A stretch of DNA of 64,000 nucleotides from Streptomyces sp. NBC_01231 (GCA_035999765.1 CP108521.1:558001-622000), one strand, 5' to 3'; counted from the first letter of the stretch, positions 52,776-63,614 are shown. The notes: a model not told the origin generated them from the sequence alone. Numbers and translations: made by a program.

Positions 52776-53563
52776 CGCACCAGCTCCAGGTTGCTGCTCA
52801 TCGGCCGGGCGCCGATGCCCTCGAACAGCGCCGAGGCTGCTTGATTGGACTCGTGGACTTCGGTCGAGGCCTCGGCGAACCCGGAGCGGTGCAGCGTCCC
52901 CAGCGCGTGGGCCAGCAGCGCCCGCGCGATGCCTCGGCGCTGCTCGCCGGCCCGGACCGCGACCAGCCCGATGCGCGGCCGGATCACCGTCACCACCCGG
53001 ATCAGACCCAGGTAGTGGTCCCGTGCCGCGGCCACCGCGTACTTCGACGGGTCGACGATGGTGTCGCCTTCGGGGCGGGGAATCACCTCCGCGGGCATCG
53101 ACTGCCACCCGACGGTCGCCTCGACCTCGTCGCGGATCGCACGGTCCACCGCCCGCAGCAGACTCTCGTCCGCCCGACCGGCGGGCACGATCGTCACGCC
53201 CGACGGGGGCAGGACTGCTTCGAGCCCTGTGACCCGCGGGTCGGTCGGCACGGCGTACTCCCACTCGCGGCGCCCAATCGTGAAACCGGCCCGCCCCCAG
53301 CCGGCCGTCAGCTCGACGTCGGCTTCGTCGACCACCGAGTAGAGCGGCGCCGGCAGTTCCGCCAGCATCGCCTCGGCCAGCAGGTCGAAGGTGGCGTCGT
53401 GCCAGGCGTCGATGCTGACGAACAAGCGTCCGTCGGGCCGATGCGCCGCATGCCCGCGGCCGACCACCAGGTCGTCATCCAGTGCATGCCATTGCCTGTC
53501 CGCGACACGCGTGATCACCACCGCGTTCTCGCTCAGGCCTGATGTGAAAGGCTTCGCGTTCAT
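52772..53563 (-). CDS. GNAT N-acetyltransferase coupled to infA
   Basis: The 263-residue protein carries a GNAT domain in its C-terminal half. [20 protein letters not shown] is motif A, binding acetyl-CoA through R-R-G-I-A, and [20 protein letters not shown] is motif B. The N-terminal 120 residues are a separate, less conserved region. The ATG of MNAKPF is chosen because AAGGAG lies about 7 nt upstream. Its stop codon overlaps the IF-1 start, so both are made from one message. This raises the idea that it modifies a translation component, but this is only inference. Confidence 0.85.
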   Translation of the reverse strand: MNAKPFTSGLSENAVVITRVADRQWHALDDDLVVGRGHAAHRPDGRLFVSIDAWHDATFDLLAEAMLAELPAPLYSVVDEADVELTAGWGRAGFTIGRREWEYAVPTDPRVTGLEAVLPPSGVTIVPAGRADESLLRAVDRAIRDEVEATVGWQSMPAEVIPRPEGDTIVDPSKYAVAAARDHYLGLIRVVTVIRPRIGLVAVRAGEQRRGIARALLAHALGTLHRSGFAEASTEVHESNQAASALFEGIGARPMSSNLELVR

Positions 53564-53952
53564 CGGAGTCTCCTTCCAGGAGTGCCTCGATCTCAGGCGC
53601 TCCTGGCGACACCGAACGTCAGCCGCCGGACCGTGACGGGTTGAGGGAGCACCCACGGGTAACTGTGTTCACGGGGCTCACCTCCATACGACGTTTTCAC
53701 GGTCCGCCACGAAAGTAGCAGCGGGGCAGCGCCTCGCTCAAACCCTTTCTTTGAGCTCGTAATCGATCATGATCCGGTCTTCTTGAGGCGGAGCCTGCCC
53801 GGCCCCTTGGTGTTCGGGGCAGCCTTGCGGGAGATCACCACCTGGATGCGACGGCGTCGCAGCGGTGCGAACCGGCCCCCCTCCGTCCCACCTCTTGCAC
53901 AACCTATCGACTTTCGATAGTTTTCAATCGCAATTCGATGTGAGGATGGGCA
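53564..53952. other. Intergenic region with the DUF2975 promoter
   Basis: No gene is recognisable in these 389 bp. The minus strand near 53767-53850 reads VVISRKAAPNTKGPGRLRLK before a stop, which could be the tail of a lost gene. Two operator-like repeats lie in the last 50 bp. Confidence 0.4.
53904..53920. promoter_or_regulatory. CTATCGA-N3-TCGATAG operator
   Basis: A perfect 7+7 inverted repeat lies 33 bp before the DUF2975 start. A weaker related repeat, ATCG-N5-CGAT, follows at 53927-53939. The TCGAT half-sites suggest that the coupled YozG-like regulator controls its own operon here. Confidence 0.65.
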
Positions 53953-54443
53953 ATGGGAAAGCTGACAGTGCGTGCGCTGCGCGCCGTGCTCGTGGTGGTG
54001 CTCGTCGGCACCGTGTTCGTACAGGCGGGAATGGTGTGGGCGTTGGTCAGCGGGAGCGACCCGGAGGACGGGTCGCTCCCGCTGACCGCGCTGCGCGTGA
54101 TCACGATCCTGGGCATGGTGTCGGTCCAGGTCGCCCTGGTCTGCGTATGGCGGCTGGTGACGATGGTGCGACGCGGAACCGTGTTCTCCCACGCCGCCTT
54201 CCGGTACGTGGACGGCGTGATCGGCGCGATCGTGGCGGCTGCCCTCGTGTGGTTCGCGGTCACGGCCGTCAATGCGCCGGGCCAGCGGGAGGACCCGGGC
54301 GTCACCGTCATCATGGGCGGGGTTGGCGTGGCCATCCTGGGGGTCGCCCTCATCGTGCTCGTGCTCCGGATGCTGCTCGCCCAGGCCGTCACGCGCGACG
54401 GCGAAGCGGCACAGATGCAGGCCGAGTTGGACGAGGTGATCTG

Positions 54444-54444
<1 letters not shown>
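53953..54444 (+). CDS. DUF2975 membrane protein
   Basis: This is a 163-residue integral membrane protein with four predicted helices (residues about 9-30, 46-68, 87-108 and 118-142) and a short basic cytoplasmic loop WRLVTMVRRGTVFS between helices 2 and 3, which is the family hallmark. DUF2975 proteins are nearly always paired with a small YozG-like helix-turn-helix protein, as here. Function is unknown; one idea is that the membrane protein sequesters or signals to the regulator. GAGGATGGGC precedes the ATG. Confidence 0.85.
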
Positions 54445-55420
<976 letters not shown>

Positions 55421-55576
55421 CACTGGCGGCGCTTGAGCAGGCAGGGATCCCCCTGTGGACGGGAGGCAGGGGCCCATGAGCCCGTCGATGGCAAGTGGTC
55501 ACGAGGAAGATCCGGGCCAGGTGTCGGCAGTTCATGCAGGCTTGCATGCACCGCCTGGTTGTGAGGTTTCCGGATG

Positions 55577-56092
55577 TCACCTTCTGCGCAGGTCAGTGCC
55601 GGGAGTGATGGCCCAGTGGTTGCTTCGCAGAACTCGGTCCGCGAACGTCACGTTGCGCTCGGCGATGAAGCGGAAACCGAGAGATCGGCAGATGCCGTTC
55701 GAGGACCCGTTGCTCGTCGCCGGGAACGCGTGCACGTCTCCCCAGCGGCCCTCGTCCCGAGCCTGCTCGAGCAGGGTGCGGGCCGCGAACTTGCCAAGGC
55801 CGCGTCCCTGGAATTGCGGCAGGACCATCCAACCGATCTCGGACATGGGCCCGTCGCCGGTGTCATGGGACCAGATGGTTACCGACCCGGCCACCACGTC
55901 GGGTGTGTCCGGATCAGGGACGATCATCTTGATCCAGGCGTCGTCGGCCGCTGCTTCCAGGGCGTCTCGGCGCACTTTGTCTTTCATGCCTTCAAGCGGC
56001 AGTGGTCCGCCGAGGTCGGCCATCATGGCGGGATCACACCGCATCCGGACATAGGCGTCGACGTCGTCCGGTGTGACGTTGCGCAACTGCAC
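55577..56092 (-). CDS. GNAT family N-acetyltransferase
   Basis: This is a 171-residue stand-alone GNAT with an N-terminal LRNVTPDDVDAYVRMRC strand-helix and motif A as GWMVLPQFQGRGLGKFAART (acetyl-CoA phosphate loop QGRGLGK). The C-terminal ATSNGSSNGICRSLGFRFIA is motif B and ends in the typical GF. The acceptor is unknown. No operon partner is present. Confidence 0.88.
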   Translation of the reverse strand: MQLRNVTPDDVDAYVRMRCDPAMMADLGGPLPLEGMKDKVRRDALEAAADDAWIKMIVPDPDTPDVVAGSVTIWSHDTGDGPMSEIGWMVLPQFQGRGLGKFAARTLLEQARDEGRWGDVHAFPATSNGSSNGICRSLGFRFIAERNVTFADRVLRSNHWAITPGTDLRRR

Positions 56093-56369
56093 TGAATCCT
56101 CCTTGCTGCACCCAGGATGGTCACATGATCCGGTGCGCTGGTGATCTGCGGTATCGATCCGCTTGTGTGGCTGAGCCGACCCCTCCCGCAGCTTTCCGTG
56201 TCGTGCAGGGCCCGGGCCGTTCAGTCGAGGACTTCAGTGACGGCGGACTTGGTTGCATTCTCGTCGACGAGGAACTTGCCTGCAGCGAGAGTGGGGCGGC
56301 GCAGGTCCGGGGCGCTCCCTGCACGCCTGTCCTCAGCTGCCGTGCGAGCCGGGGGAACAGGTAGGGCCG

Positions 56370-56515
56370 GTCGCACCCGTCACTGGCGCGTACTGCGCGA
56401 GGCCGGCCTGGTGTATCAGCGTGATGCCGGGAATGGGTTGTACATACGCCTGCGCAAGGAGGACTTGGACCGCCGGTTCCCGGGCCTGGTCCAAGCCGTC
56501 ATCGCGGCGAACTAG
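56370..56515 (+). pseudogene. ArsR-type regulator C-terminal fragment
   Basis: HWRVLREAGLVYQRDAGNGL followed by YIRLRKEDLDRRFPGLV is the recognition helix end and wing of an ArsR winged helix (HLKVLREAGLVxxRxxGRxxxYxL). The N-terminal half is replaced by unrelated sequence. Confidence 0.5.
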
Positions 56516-56668
56516 TGGGTCCGCTCGGATAGTTGGCCGTGGAAATGGCTCCCAGGACAGCTCGGCCCGCAGTGTGGGCGATGTGGGGCAGGGCGACGAG
56601 AAGGGCGATGTCCGCGCAGGCGAAAGCGGTTTGCCGACTCGGATGTCGCGTGGGTAGCGTCGCCATCC

Positions 56669-57190
56669 GTGACCCCGACCCTGCGCACCGAGCGGCTACT
56701 TCTGGAGCCGTACACCCCCGAGGACGAAGAAGGCTTCGTCGCTCTGTTCCAGGACACCAGGGTGTCGCAGTGGATGGGTGACGGCCCTGCTTCCGAAGCA
56801 GCGGACCGAGCCCTGTTCGGGCGTATCTTCACGAAGGTCCATGCCCAGGGCCTGTTCGATGTCTGGGCCGTTCGTCGCGACGGACTCCTGGTCGGGCACG
56901 CCGAGATCAAGCCGTGCGACGCCATCGGAGGCCACGAGATCATCTACGCTCTGGCGCCGACGGCATGGGGGTCCGGCCTGGGAACCGAGCTGGCAAGGGC
57001 CATCGTCACCTACGGCTTCGACACCCTCGGATTGACCAAGGTGTATGCCACCGTAGCCGCGGCGAACGAGGCCTCACTGACTCTGCTGGGCAGAATCGGT
57101 TTCGAGCATGTTCGGGACATCACGGAGGATGACGGCAGCACCACCCGTGTGTTGGCCCGCCGTCTGGCTGCGAACGACTCGTGGCTGTGA
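56669..57190 (+). CDS. GNAT N-acetyltransferase, RimJ/RimL type
   Basis: This 173-residue protein starts TLRTERLLLEPYTPEDEEGF, the signature of RimL-like acetyltransferases. Motif A is IIYALAPTAWGSGLGTELAR and motif B is VAAANEASLTLLGRIGFEHV. Family members acetylate ribosomal protein N-termini, antibiotics or polyamines. The GTG start lacks an obvious Shine-Dalgarno. It follows the ArsR fragment and has no clear partner. Confidence 0.88.
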   Translation: MTPTLRTERLLLEPYTPEDEEGFVALFQDTRVSQWMGDGPASEAADRALFGRIFTKVHAQGLFDVWAVRRDGLLVGHAEIKPCDAIGGHEIIYALAPTAWGSGLGTELARAIVTYGFDTLGLTKVYATVAAANEASLTLLGRIGFEHVRDITEDDGSTTRVLARRLAANDSWL

Positions 57191-57563
57191 TGGTCGGTGC
57201 CGTCAAGCGCGAAGTAGCGCAAGCCGCGAACTCCGATTCGATCCAGTACGGCCAGGAGCCGTAGGCCGGGAGAAAGACGAGCTCAACGCTTGAAGGCGTG
57301 GATGACGTCGCGGACGCGCTCCTCGATGACCCGGCCAAGGATGCGTGACGAGCCACTGGCTGCCCGATTCCCCACCAGTCCCGGCCGTCGACCTGGTCAC
57401 GCTCGCCGACGACATCGGCGCGCTCAAAAGCGGGGTGGTGCCAGCACCACCCCGCGATTGGGGGGCTGAGCCAACTGCTGTGCGGGCGACCGCGGAGGAG
57501 GGTTGCCCTCGTCACCAGGAGCCCGGCCGCACGAGCCGGACATTCACCACGGAACGGGGATGC
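57191..57563. other. Intergenic stretch before the carotenoid oxygenase
   Basis: In 373 bp a frame continuous with the oxygenase exists from 57345 but has no family resemblance before the Tat signal. The minus strand contains short frames such as ILGRVIEERVRDVIHAFKR-stop, which may be remnants. The oxygenase promoter should lie here. Confidence 0.45.
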
Positions 57564-59081
57564 ATGATGGCCAGTCATACACGGCGGACAATCCTCAAGG
57601 GCGCCACGGCCGCGGCGGCGGGCGGCGTGGTCGGGAGCGGCCTCGGGCCCGGCTTCTTCACGGCTGCGGCACAAGCGAGCCCGTTGGCCGGGACGGGCGG
57701 TACAAGCGGGGCGACCCCGTTCCTGTCAGGGGCCTTCGCGCCGGTCACCGAGGAGTTGACCGCCTTCGACCTCAAGGTGACCGGCCGCATCCCGCATGAC
57801 CTGGACGGCCGTTACCTGCGCACCGGCCCGAACGCACTGGGCCTTGAGGATGTCCGCGCCCACCACTGGATGCTCGGTGACGGAATGGTGCACGGCGTCC
57901 GCCTGCGCGGCGGACGCGCGGAGTGGTACCGCAACCGCTGGGTGCGGTCCTCACAGGTGACGGCGAAGCTGGGAGAGACCTACCCGGGCCAGGCACCCCC
58001 GGACGACTTCGCTTGCAACACGCACGTGATCCCGTACAAGGGCCGCATCCTGGCGATGCAGGAAGGCGGGCCGCTGCCGTACGAGCTGGACGGCGAGCTC
58101 AACACCGTCCGCCCGCACGACTTCCGCTCCACGCTCAAGGGCGCGTTCACCGCGCACACCAAGTACGACGCCGCGGCCGACGAGCTGCACGCGATCGCGT
58201 ACTACCCCACGTGGGACCATGTGCGGCACATCATGGTCGACCGGACAGGCCGGGTGGTGCGGGCCACTCGGATCCCCGTCGCGGATGCGCCGATGATGCA
58301 CGACTTCGCGCTCACCGAGAAGTACGTGGTGATCGCGGACGTACCGATCACCTTCGACGGTGCCGCCGCGGAGGCGGGCGCGGTGGTGCCGTACGTGTGG
58401 AACGACAAACACCCCATGCGCATCGGGCTGTTGCCGCGCGCCGGCGGCACAACGCGCTGGTTCGAGATCGACCCGGTCTACTACTCGCACACCCTCAACG
58501 CCTACGACCAGGGCGACACAGTCGTGGTGGAGTACACCGCGTTCCCCGCTCCGTTCTACGCCGCCGGGCGCGGCATGGGAGGCCCCTCCGCGACCGGTGC
58601 CCCGACGCTCGACCGTTGGGTGATCGACCTGCGCGCGGGCCGGGTCCGCAGCAGCCGGCTGGACGACCGTCCGCAGGAGTTCCCCCGCATCAACGAATCT
58701 CTGGTCTCGCGCCGACACCGCTACGCCTACACCGCGAGCGCGGCCGAGATGTGGCGCGCGTACGAAACCGTCGACGGGGTGCCGCCGGACGAGAAGTTCA
58801 CCAACCACCTGGTGAAGCACGACATGCTGCGGGGCAGCAGGCAGCTCCATCGCTTCCCCGAGGGCGCGGCGGTCAGCGAGCCGGTGTTCGTTCCGCGGCG
58901 CGGCGCGCGGGACGAGGACGACGGCTACGTCCTGTCGTACGTGAACGACCCCGACCGCGGCAAGACCGACCTGTTCATCCTCGCCGCCCAGGACTTCGGC
59001 GGCCACCCGCTGGCCCGCATTCACCTGCCCGGCCGCGTGCCACTCGGGTTCCACGGCAGCTGGGTCGCGGACGCCCAGTGA
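57564..59081 (+). CDS. Tat-exported carotenoid cleavage oxygenase
   Basis: This is a 505-residue non-haem iron enzyme of the RPE65/carotenoid oxygenase family. The four Fe-binding His are visible at about 198 (AHTKYD), 246 (MMHDFAL), 309 (YYSHTLNAY) and 497 (GFHGSW). FxLKVTGRIPHDLDGRYLRT-like residues at 67-87 open the seven-blade propeller. The N-terminus SHTRRTILKGATAAAAGG is a twin-arginine signal, so the folded enzyme is exported. It would cleave carotenoids or stilbene-like double bonds with O2. No carotenoid genes are nearby. The ATG follows GGGGA by 3-5 nt. Confidence 0.9.
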   Translation: MMASHTRRTILKGATAAAAGGVVGSGLGPGFFTAAAQASPLAGTGGTSGATPFLSGAFAPVTEELTAFDLKVTGRIPHDLDGRYLRTGPNALGLEDVRAHHWMLGDGMVHGVRLRGGRAEWYRNRWVRSSQVTAKLGETYPGQAPPDDFACNTHVIPYKGRILAMQEGGPLPYELDGELNTVRPHDFRSTLKGAFTAHTKYDAAADELHAIAYYPTWDHVRHIMVDRTGRVVRATRIPVADAPMMHDFALTEKYVVIADVPITFDGAAAEAGAVVPYVWNDKHPMRIGLLPRAGGTTRWFEIDPVYYSHTLNAYDQGDTVVVEYTAFPAPFYAAGRGMGGPSATGAPTLDRWVIDLRAGRVRSSRLDDRPQEFPRINESLVSRRHRYAYTASAAEMWRAYETVDGVPPDEKFTNHLVKHDMLRGSRQLHRFPEGAAVSEPVFVPRRGARDEDDGYVLSYVNDPDRGKTDLFILAAQDFGGHPLARIHLPGRVPLGFHGSWVADAQ

Positions 59082-59336
59082 CCCGGTCACTCCCGGGTCT
59101 GGTCCACGGGCGACGTCTATCGACTGCTCATGTGGTCGATGTCGCCCTGGCGGTCGTCGACGCCTTCGCCCGCACCCAGGCTGCGGGCACACAGCGGCCG
59201 GCGGATGACCGGGGCTCTGGTGTGTGCGGCCGTTGGTGCAGAGGGAAGTCCAGACGGCGTGTGCTCGCCGGCGCGGCGCCGCCGGCCGTGTGCTCGGCGA
59301 GCCGCGCGGCGCCGCCGAAAGGCCCTCGGTATCGGA

Positions 59337-60029
59337 CTACGAGAGGCGGTCGGTGCCGCCGTCGGGGGCGGCGTGGGCCAGGCCCGTCCGGTAGGCGATG
59401 ACGACGAGTTGCGCCCGGTCGCGGGCCTCCAGCTTCGTCATGGCGCGCTGCACGTGGGCGCGGACGGTGAAGGGGCTGAGGAACAGCCGCTCGGCGATCT
59501 CCTGGTTGGACAGTCCGGTCGCGACCAGAGCCACCATCTCGCGTTCGCGCGGAGTGAGGACGGCGAGCTGATCGGCGTGGTGCGGCGGGGCGTCTTCCGG
59601 TGTGGCCAGGAAACGGGCGACTAAGGAGCGGGTCGCGGCAGGGGACAGAAGAGTGTCGCCGTCGGCGATCGTACGCACGGCGTCCAGCAGGTCCTCGGCC
59701 CCGATGCCCTTGCCGATGAAGCCGCCGGCCCCCGCGCGCAGCGCCTGAGCGACGTACTCGTCCGTCTCGTACGTGGTGAGGATCAGGATGCGACTGCCAC
59801 GCAGTTCCGGGTCCGCGCAGATCTCCGACGTGGCGGTGAGACCGTCCACCTCGGGCATCCGGATGTCCATGACCACGACGTCCGGCCGCAGCTCCCGGGT
59901 GAGTCTCACCGCCTCCCTGCCGTCGCCGGCCTCACCGACCACGGTGATGTCGTCGGCGCTGTCGAGAAGCAGCCGGAAGGCTCCGCGCAGCAGGGCCTGA
60001 TCGTCGGCGAGCAGCACTCTGAGCGTCAC
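59337..60029 (-). CDS. NarL/LuxR-type response regulator of the MMPL operon
   Basis: This 230-residue regulator has a receiver domain (LADDQALLRGAFRLLLDSAD, with phosphoacceptor Asp in VVVMDIRMP) and a LuxR helix-turn-helix (LTPREREMVALVATGLSNQE, IAERLFLSPFTVRAHVQRAM). Its ATG overlaps the end of the kinase gene. It is the last gene of the MMPL-kinase-regulator operon and likely controls it. Confidence 0.92.
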   Translation of the reverse strand: MTLRVLLADDQALLRGAFRLLLDSADDITVVGEAGDGREAVRLTRELRPDVVVMDIRMPEVDGLTATSEICADPELRGSRILILTTYETDEYVAQALRAGAGGFIGKGIGAEDLLDAVRTIADGDTLLSPAATRSLVARFLATPEDAPPHHADQLAVLTPREREMVALVATGLSNQEIAERLFLSPFTVRAHVQRAMTKLEARDRAQLVVIAYRTGLAHAAPDGGTDRLS

Positions 60030-61357
60030 GGTGTGTCCCTGGCCTCTCCGTCGTCCTTTCGTCCGTCGCCTGGCACGGGGTCGGCCATTCGTCCCTCGAT
60101 GGTTGTCGCTCCGTCAGTTCCCCGCGTCGTGTCCTTGGCGGGCGGGAGGGGCAGCTCGGTGGAGACGAGGAAGCCGCCTTCCGGGCGCCTGCCCGCGGAG
60201 AGTTGTCCGCCGACCGCGGTGGCACGTTCCCGCATGCCGATCAGACCGTAACCGGGCGGACGGTCCGGCACCGTCGACGCATGCGGTTCCGTGGACGCGG
60301 CCGGCACCGTACGGGCGCCCCCTCCGTCATCGGCGACGGTGAGGGTCACGCGATCGCGGTTCCAGGTGAGGCGCACCTGAGCGTTACTGGTGCCGGCGTG
60401 TTTGGTCACGTTGGTCAGAGCCTCCTGGACGATGCGGTAGGCGGTGAGGTCCACTCCCGGCGGCAGCGGCCTGGCCGTGCCCTCCTGGTGCACCGACACC
60501 TCCAGTCCCGCGCGGCGGAAGGACTCGAGGAGCGTGGGAAGCCGGGACAGCCCGGGCGCCGGTTCGGCGGGCGCGGCCGCGTCCCCGGACTGTCGCAACA
60601 GACCGACGGTGGCCCGCAGTTCGTCGAGCGCGTCGCTGGTGGTCTCGACGAGCTCTGTGAGGCTCTTGCGGGTCTGCTCCGGGCGGGTGTCGAAGAGGTG
60701 GGCAGCGACCGTGGCCTGCGCGTTGGCCAGGGTGATCTGATGGGCCACGAGGTCGTGCAGTTCGCGGGCGATACGCACCCGTTCCTCGGCCACTCTCCGG
60801 CGCGCCTCGCTGTCCCGGCTCTGCTCGGCCCGCAGGGCCCGCTCCTCCACTGCCGCCAGGTAGGCCCGTCGGTTCCGCACCGAGTGACCGAGTACGCCGG
60901 CCACCAGCGGGAACGCCGCCACCGCTCCCACCCTGCTCGCGTCCTTCCAGGACAGGGCTCCGAACAAGGGGGTCGAGGCGACCAGCAGCGCCACGGAGAT
61001 GAGCGCCACCGCGCTCACCGCGCGCCGTTCGGTGCGCGCGGTGAGCGAATAGGAGTAGGAGGTGATCACGGCGGGAGACGCGATGAGCGGGCTCAACAGC
61101 AGTCCCAGGAACGGCGCCAGCACGCCGCTCGCGGTCGTGACCGCCATGGCGGCCAGGGGCGCCCGGTGCCGTAACGGCAGCACGGAACAGGACACCACGG
61201 CGATGACATAGGCGACGGCGGACGGCGGTGACAGTGTGCTGCCGTCGTCCTTCACCACGCCGCCGAGCAGACAGAGCGCGAACGCCGTCGCCATGATCGC
61301 TGCCTCCCGCCACCACGTGCCGCGTGGTCGCGGGCCACCGCCATCCGGTTTCGTCAT
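60026..61357 (-). CDS. Sensor histidine kinase of the MMPL operon
   Basis: The kinase of about 443 residues has several hydrophobic helices in the first 160 residues and a HisKA_3 region (EERVRIARELHDLVAHQITL, with His in RELHD). The HATPase domain follows (IVQEALTNVTKHAG, VADDGGGA, GYGLIGMRERATAVGGQL). I begin at MTKPDGGGPR, 7 bp after the stop of the MMPL gene, instead of the longer frame that overlaps it. It probably senses membrane stress or the substrate of the exporter. It is coupled to the response regulator by an ATGA overlap. Confidence 0.9.
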   Translation of the reverse strand: MTKPDGGGPRPRGTWWREAAIMATAFALCLLGGVVKDDGSTLSPPSAVAYVIAVVSCSVLPLRHRAPLAAMAVTTASGVLAPFLGLLLSPLIASPAVITSYSYSLTARTERRAVSAVALISVALLVASTPLFGALSWKDASRVGAVAAFPLVAGVLGHSVRNRRAYLAAVEERALRAEQSRDSEARRRVAEERVRIARELHDLVAHQITLANAQATVAAHLFDTRPEQTRKSLTELVETTSDALDELRATVGLLRQSGDAAAPAEPAPGLSRLPTLLESFRRAGLEVSVHQEGTARPLPPGVDLTAYRIVQEALTNVTKHAGTSNAQVRLTWNRDRVTLTVADDGGGARTVPAASTEPHASTVPDRPPGYGLIGMRERATAVGGQLSAGRRPEGGFLVSTELPLPPAKDTTRGTDGATTIEGRMADPVPGDGRKDDGEARDTP

Positions 61358-61364
61358 GGTCGGG

Positions 61365-63614
61365 TCAGTCCCGGCCGACGGGGAGCCGCCGCACCGCTGC
61401 GTCCGGCTCGGCCACGGAGGCCGGGACATGCCTGCTCAATGCCTTACCCTCGATATCCACATTCGGCAGCACGCGGTTCAGGATACGAGGCAGCCACCAG
61501 GCCCGGTGGCCGAGCAGTGCGAGGACCGCGGGTGCGATCGCCATCCGGACCACGAAGGCGTCGAAGGCGACCGCGGAGGCGAGGCCGACGCCCATCGTCT
61601 GGATGGTCGGACTGCTCATCCCGATGAATCCGGCGAACACGCTGATCATGATGATCGCCGCCGCGGCCACCACACGTCCACTGTGCCGGAACCCGCTGAC
61701 GATTGCCTCGCCGGGGGACGCGCCATGGACGTAGGCCTCCCGCATCCGGGTGAGGAGGAAGACCTCGTAATCCATGGCGAGGCCGAACACTATGCCGATG
61801 ATGAGAATCGGCATCAGCGACATGACCGGTCCGGTCTGCTCGATGCCGAGCAGGTCCGCCGTCCATCCCCATTGAAAGACGGCGACGAGGACGCCGAAGG
61901 CGGAACCCACCGACAGCAGGAACCCGAGCGCGGCCTTGACCGGGACCAGGACCGAGCGGAAGACCACCATCAGCAGGAGCACCGCCAGGCCGATGACCAC
62001 GGTCAGATAGGGGATGAGGGCGTCGGACATGGCTTCGGAGATGTCGATGTTCATCGCGGTGGTGCCGGTCACCAGGACGACGGCGCCCGTGTCGGCCTCG
62101 ACACCGGAGACCGCTCCCCGGATCGCGTGCACCAGATCCTTGGTCTCGCCGCTGTTCGGCGCGGTCTGAGGGACGGCGGTGAGGACGGCCGTGTCCTTGG
62201 TCCGGCTGAGAACCGGATCACCGACCGACGCGACCCCTTCCACTCCCCGTACGGTCTTGACGACCAGGTCCCTGGTGGTCCGGGGGTTCCCGTCCGCAGA
62301 CACAGACGTGTCCACGACCACGGTCAACGGGCCGTTGAAGCCGGGGCCGAAGCCTTCTGACAGCAGGTCGTAGGCACGGCGCTGGGTGGTCTGAACCGAC
62401 TTGGACTCGTCTCCTGGCAGCCCGAGTTCGAGGCTCAGCGCAGGTAGTGCGACGGCCCCGAGACCGAGTCCGGCGACCAACAGCACGGCCACCGGCCGGC
62501 GCAGCACGAACCGCGCCCAGCGGATGCCGAGCCCCGGCCGGCCGGCCGCGGTGGGCACCCGGTGGGGGCGCTCGCTTCCCGGCCGAGTGGCCTTGCGGAC
62601 GGCGCGGGACAGTATCCGTCGGCCGAAGAAGCCGAACAGCGCGGGGACCAGGGTCAGTGCGACGAGTACGGCAAGGGCCACGGCGCCCGCGCCGCCCATG
62701 CCCATCTTGGTGAGTTCGGGGATTCCGACGACCCCCAGCCCGACCAGGGCGATGAAGACGGTCGCGCCGGCGAAGACGACGGCGGATCCGGCCGTGCCCA
62801 CCGCCCGGCCGGCGGCCTCCTCCGGCTCACTGCCTTGGGCGAGTTCGTCACGGAAGCGGGAGGTGATGAAGAGTGCGTAGTCGATGCCGACCGCAAGGCC
62901 CAGCATCAGCGCCAGGATGGCGACGGTGGACGTGAGTCCCAGCGGAACGGCCAGCGCGGAGACGAGGCCGAAGGCGATGGCCACGCCCACGATGGCGGTC
63001 AGCAGCGACAATCCGGCCGCGACCAGCGACCCGAGGGCGAGGACCAGCACCACCGCCGCCACCGCCACGCCGATGATCTCCGTCGTACCGCCCAGTTCCT
63101 CTTCCGCGTCCAGGGCCGAGCCGCCGATCTCGACGGTCAGTCCCGCGTCCCGGGCCTCGCTCGCGGCGTCCTCGAGGGCGCTCTTCGTCGGCTCGGTCAG
63201 GTCGACGGCGCCCGCGGTGTAGGTGACCGTGGAGTAGGCGATGGTGCCGTCCTCGCTGACGGCGTCGGTCTCATAGGGGTCGGTGGTCGACGCGACCTGA
63301 TCGCTCCCGTCCAGCGAGCCGAGCGCGTCCTCGACGGCCGCCTTGTTCTGCCTGGCCGTCACCCTCTGTCCGTCCGGGGCCTGGAACACCAAGCGGGCCT
63401 CGGCACCCTGGGAGTTGCTCTGCGGGAAGCGCTCGTCCAGCAGGTCGAACGCCTTCTGCGACTCGGTGCCGGGCATGGAGAGGTCTTCTTCCTCCCCGGC
63501 CGGCGCCATGGCGGCGGCGGCGATGGCCAGCACCAGGGCACCCAGCCACAGACCACCGACGAGCCGACGCCGCCGGAAGGTCCACCGTCCGACCCGGTAG
63601 AGAAATGTAGCCAC
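61365..63614 (-). CDS. MMPL family (RND-type) transporter
   Basis: This exporter of about 749 residues has two repeats of six membrane helices with large extracellular loops: N-terminal RRRRLVGGLWLGALVLAIAA, GLAVGIDYALFITSRFRDEL (the first GxxxDYA motif), and GLAMDYEVFLLTRMREAYVH (the second). Both proton-relay Asp-Tyr pairs are present. MMPL proteins export lipids, lipid-linked metabolites or drugs. A GTG at VATFLYRVG is preferred because residues upstream lack membrane-protein character and GGAG lies 10 nt before it. It is the first gene of an operon with a two-component system. Confidence 0.9.
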   Translation of the reverse strand: MATFLYRVGRWTFRRRRLVGGLWLGALVLAIAAAAMAPAGEEEDLSMPGTESQKAFDLLDERFPQSNSQGAEARLVFQAPDGQRVTARQNKAAVEDALGSLDGSDQVASTTDPYETDAVSEDGTIAYSTVTYTAGAVDLTEPTKSALEDAASEARDAGLTVEIGGSALDAEEELGGTTEIIGVAVAAVVLVLALGSLVAAGLSLLTAIVGVAIAFGLVSALAVPLGLTSTVAILALMLGLAVGIDYALFITSRFRDELAQGSEPEEAAGRAVGTAGSAVVFAGATVFIALVGLGVVGIPELTKMGMGGAGAVALAVLVALTLVPALFGFFGRRILSRAVRKATRPGSERPHRVPTAAGRPGLGIRWARFVLRRPVAVLLVAGLGLGAVALPALSLELGLPGDESKSVQTTQRRAYDLLSEGFGPGFNGPLTVVVDTSVSADGNPRTTRDLVVKTVRGVEGVASVGDPVLSRTKDTAVLTAVPQTAPNSGETKDLVHAIRGAVSGVEADTGAVVLVTGTTAMNIDISEAMSDALIPYLTVVIGLAVLLLMVVFRSVLVPVKAALGFLLSVGSAFGVLVAVFQWGWTADLLGIEQTGPVMSLMPILIIGIVFGLAMDYEVFLLTRMREAYVHGASPGEAIVSGFRHSGRVVAAAAIIMISVFAGFIGMSSPTIQTMGVGLASAVAFDAFVVRMAIAPAVLALLGHRAWWLPRILNRVLPNVDIEGKALSRHVPASVAEPDAAVRRLPVGRD

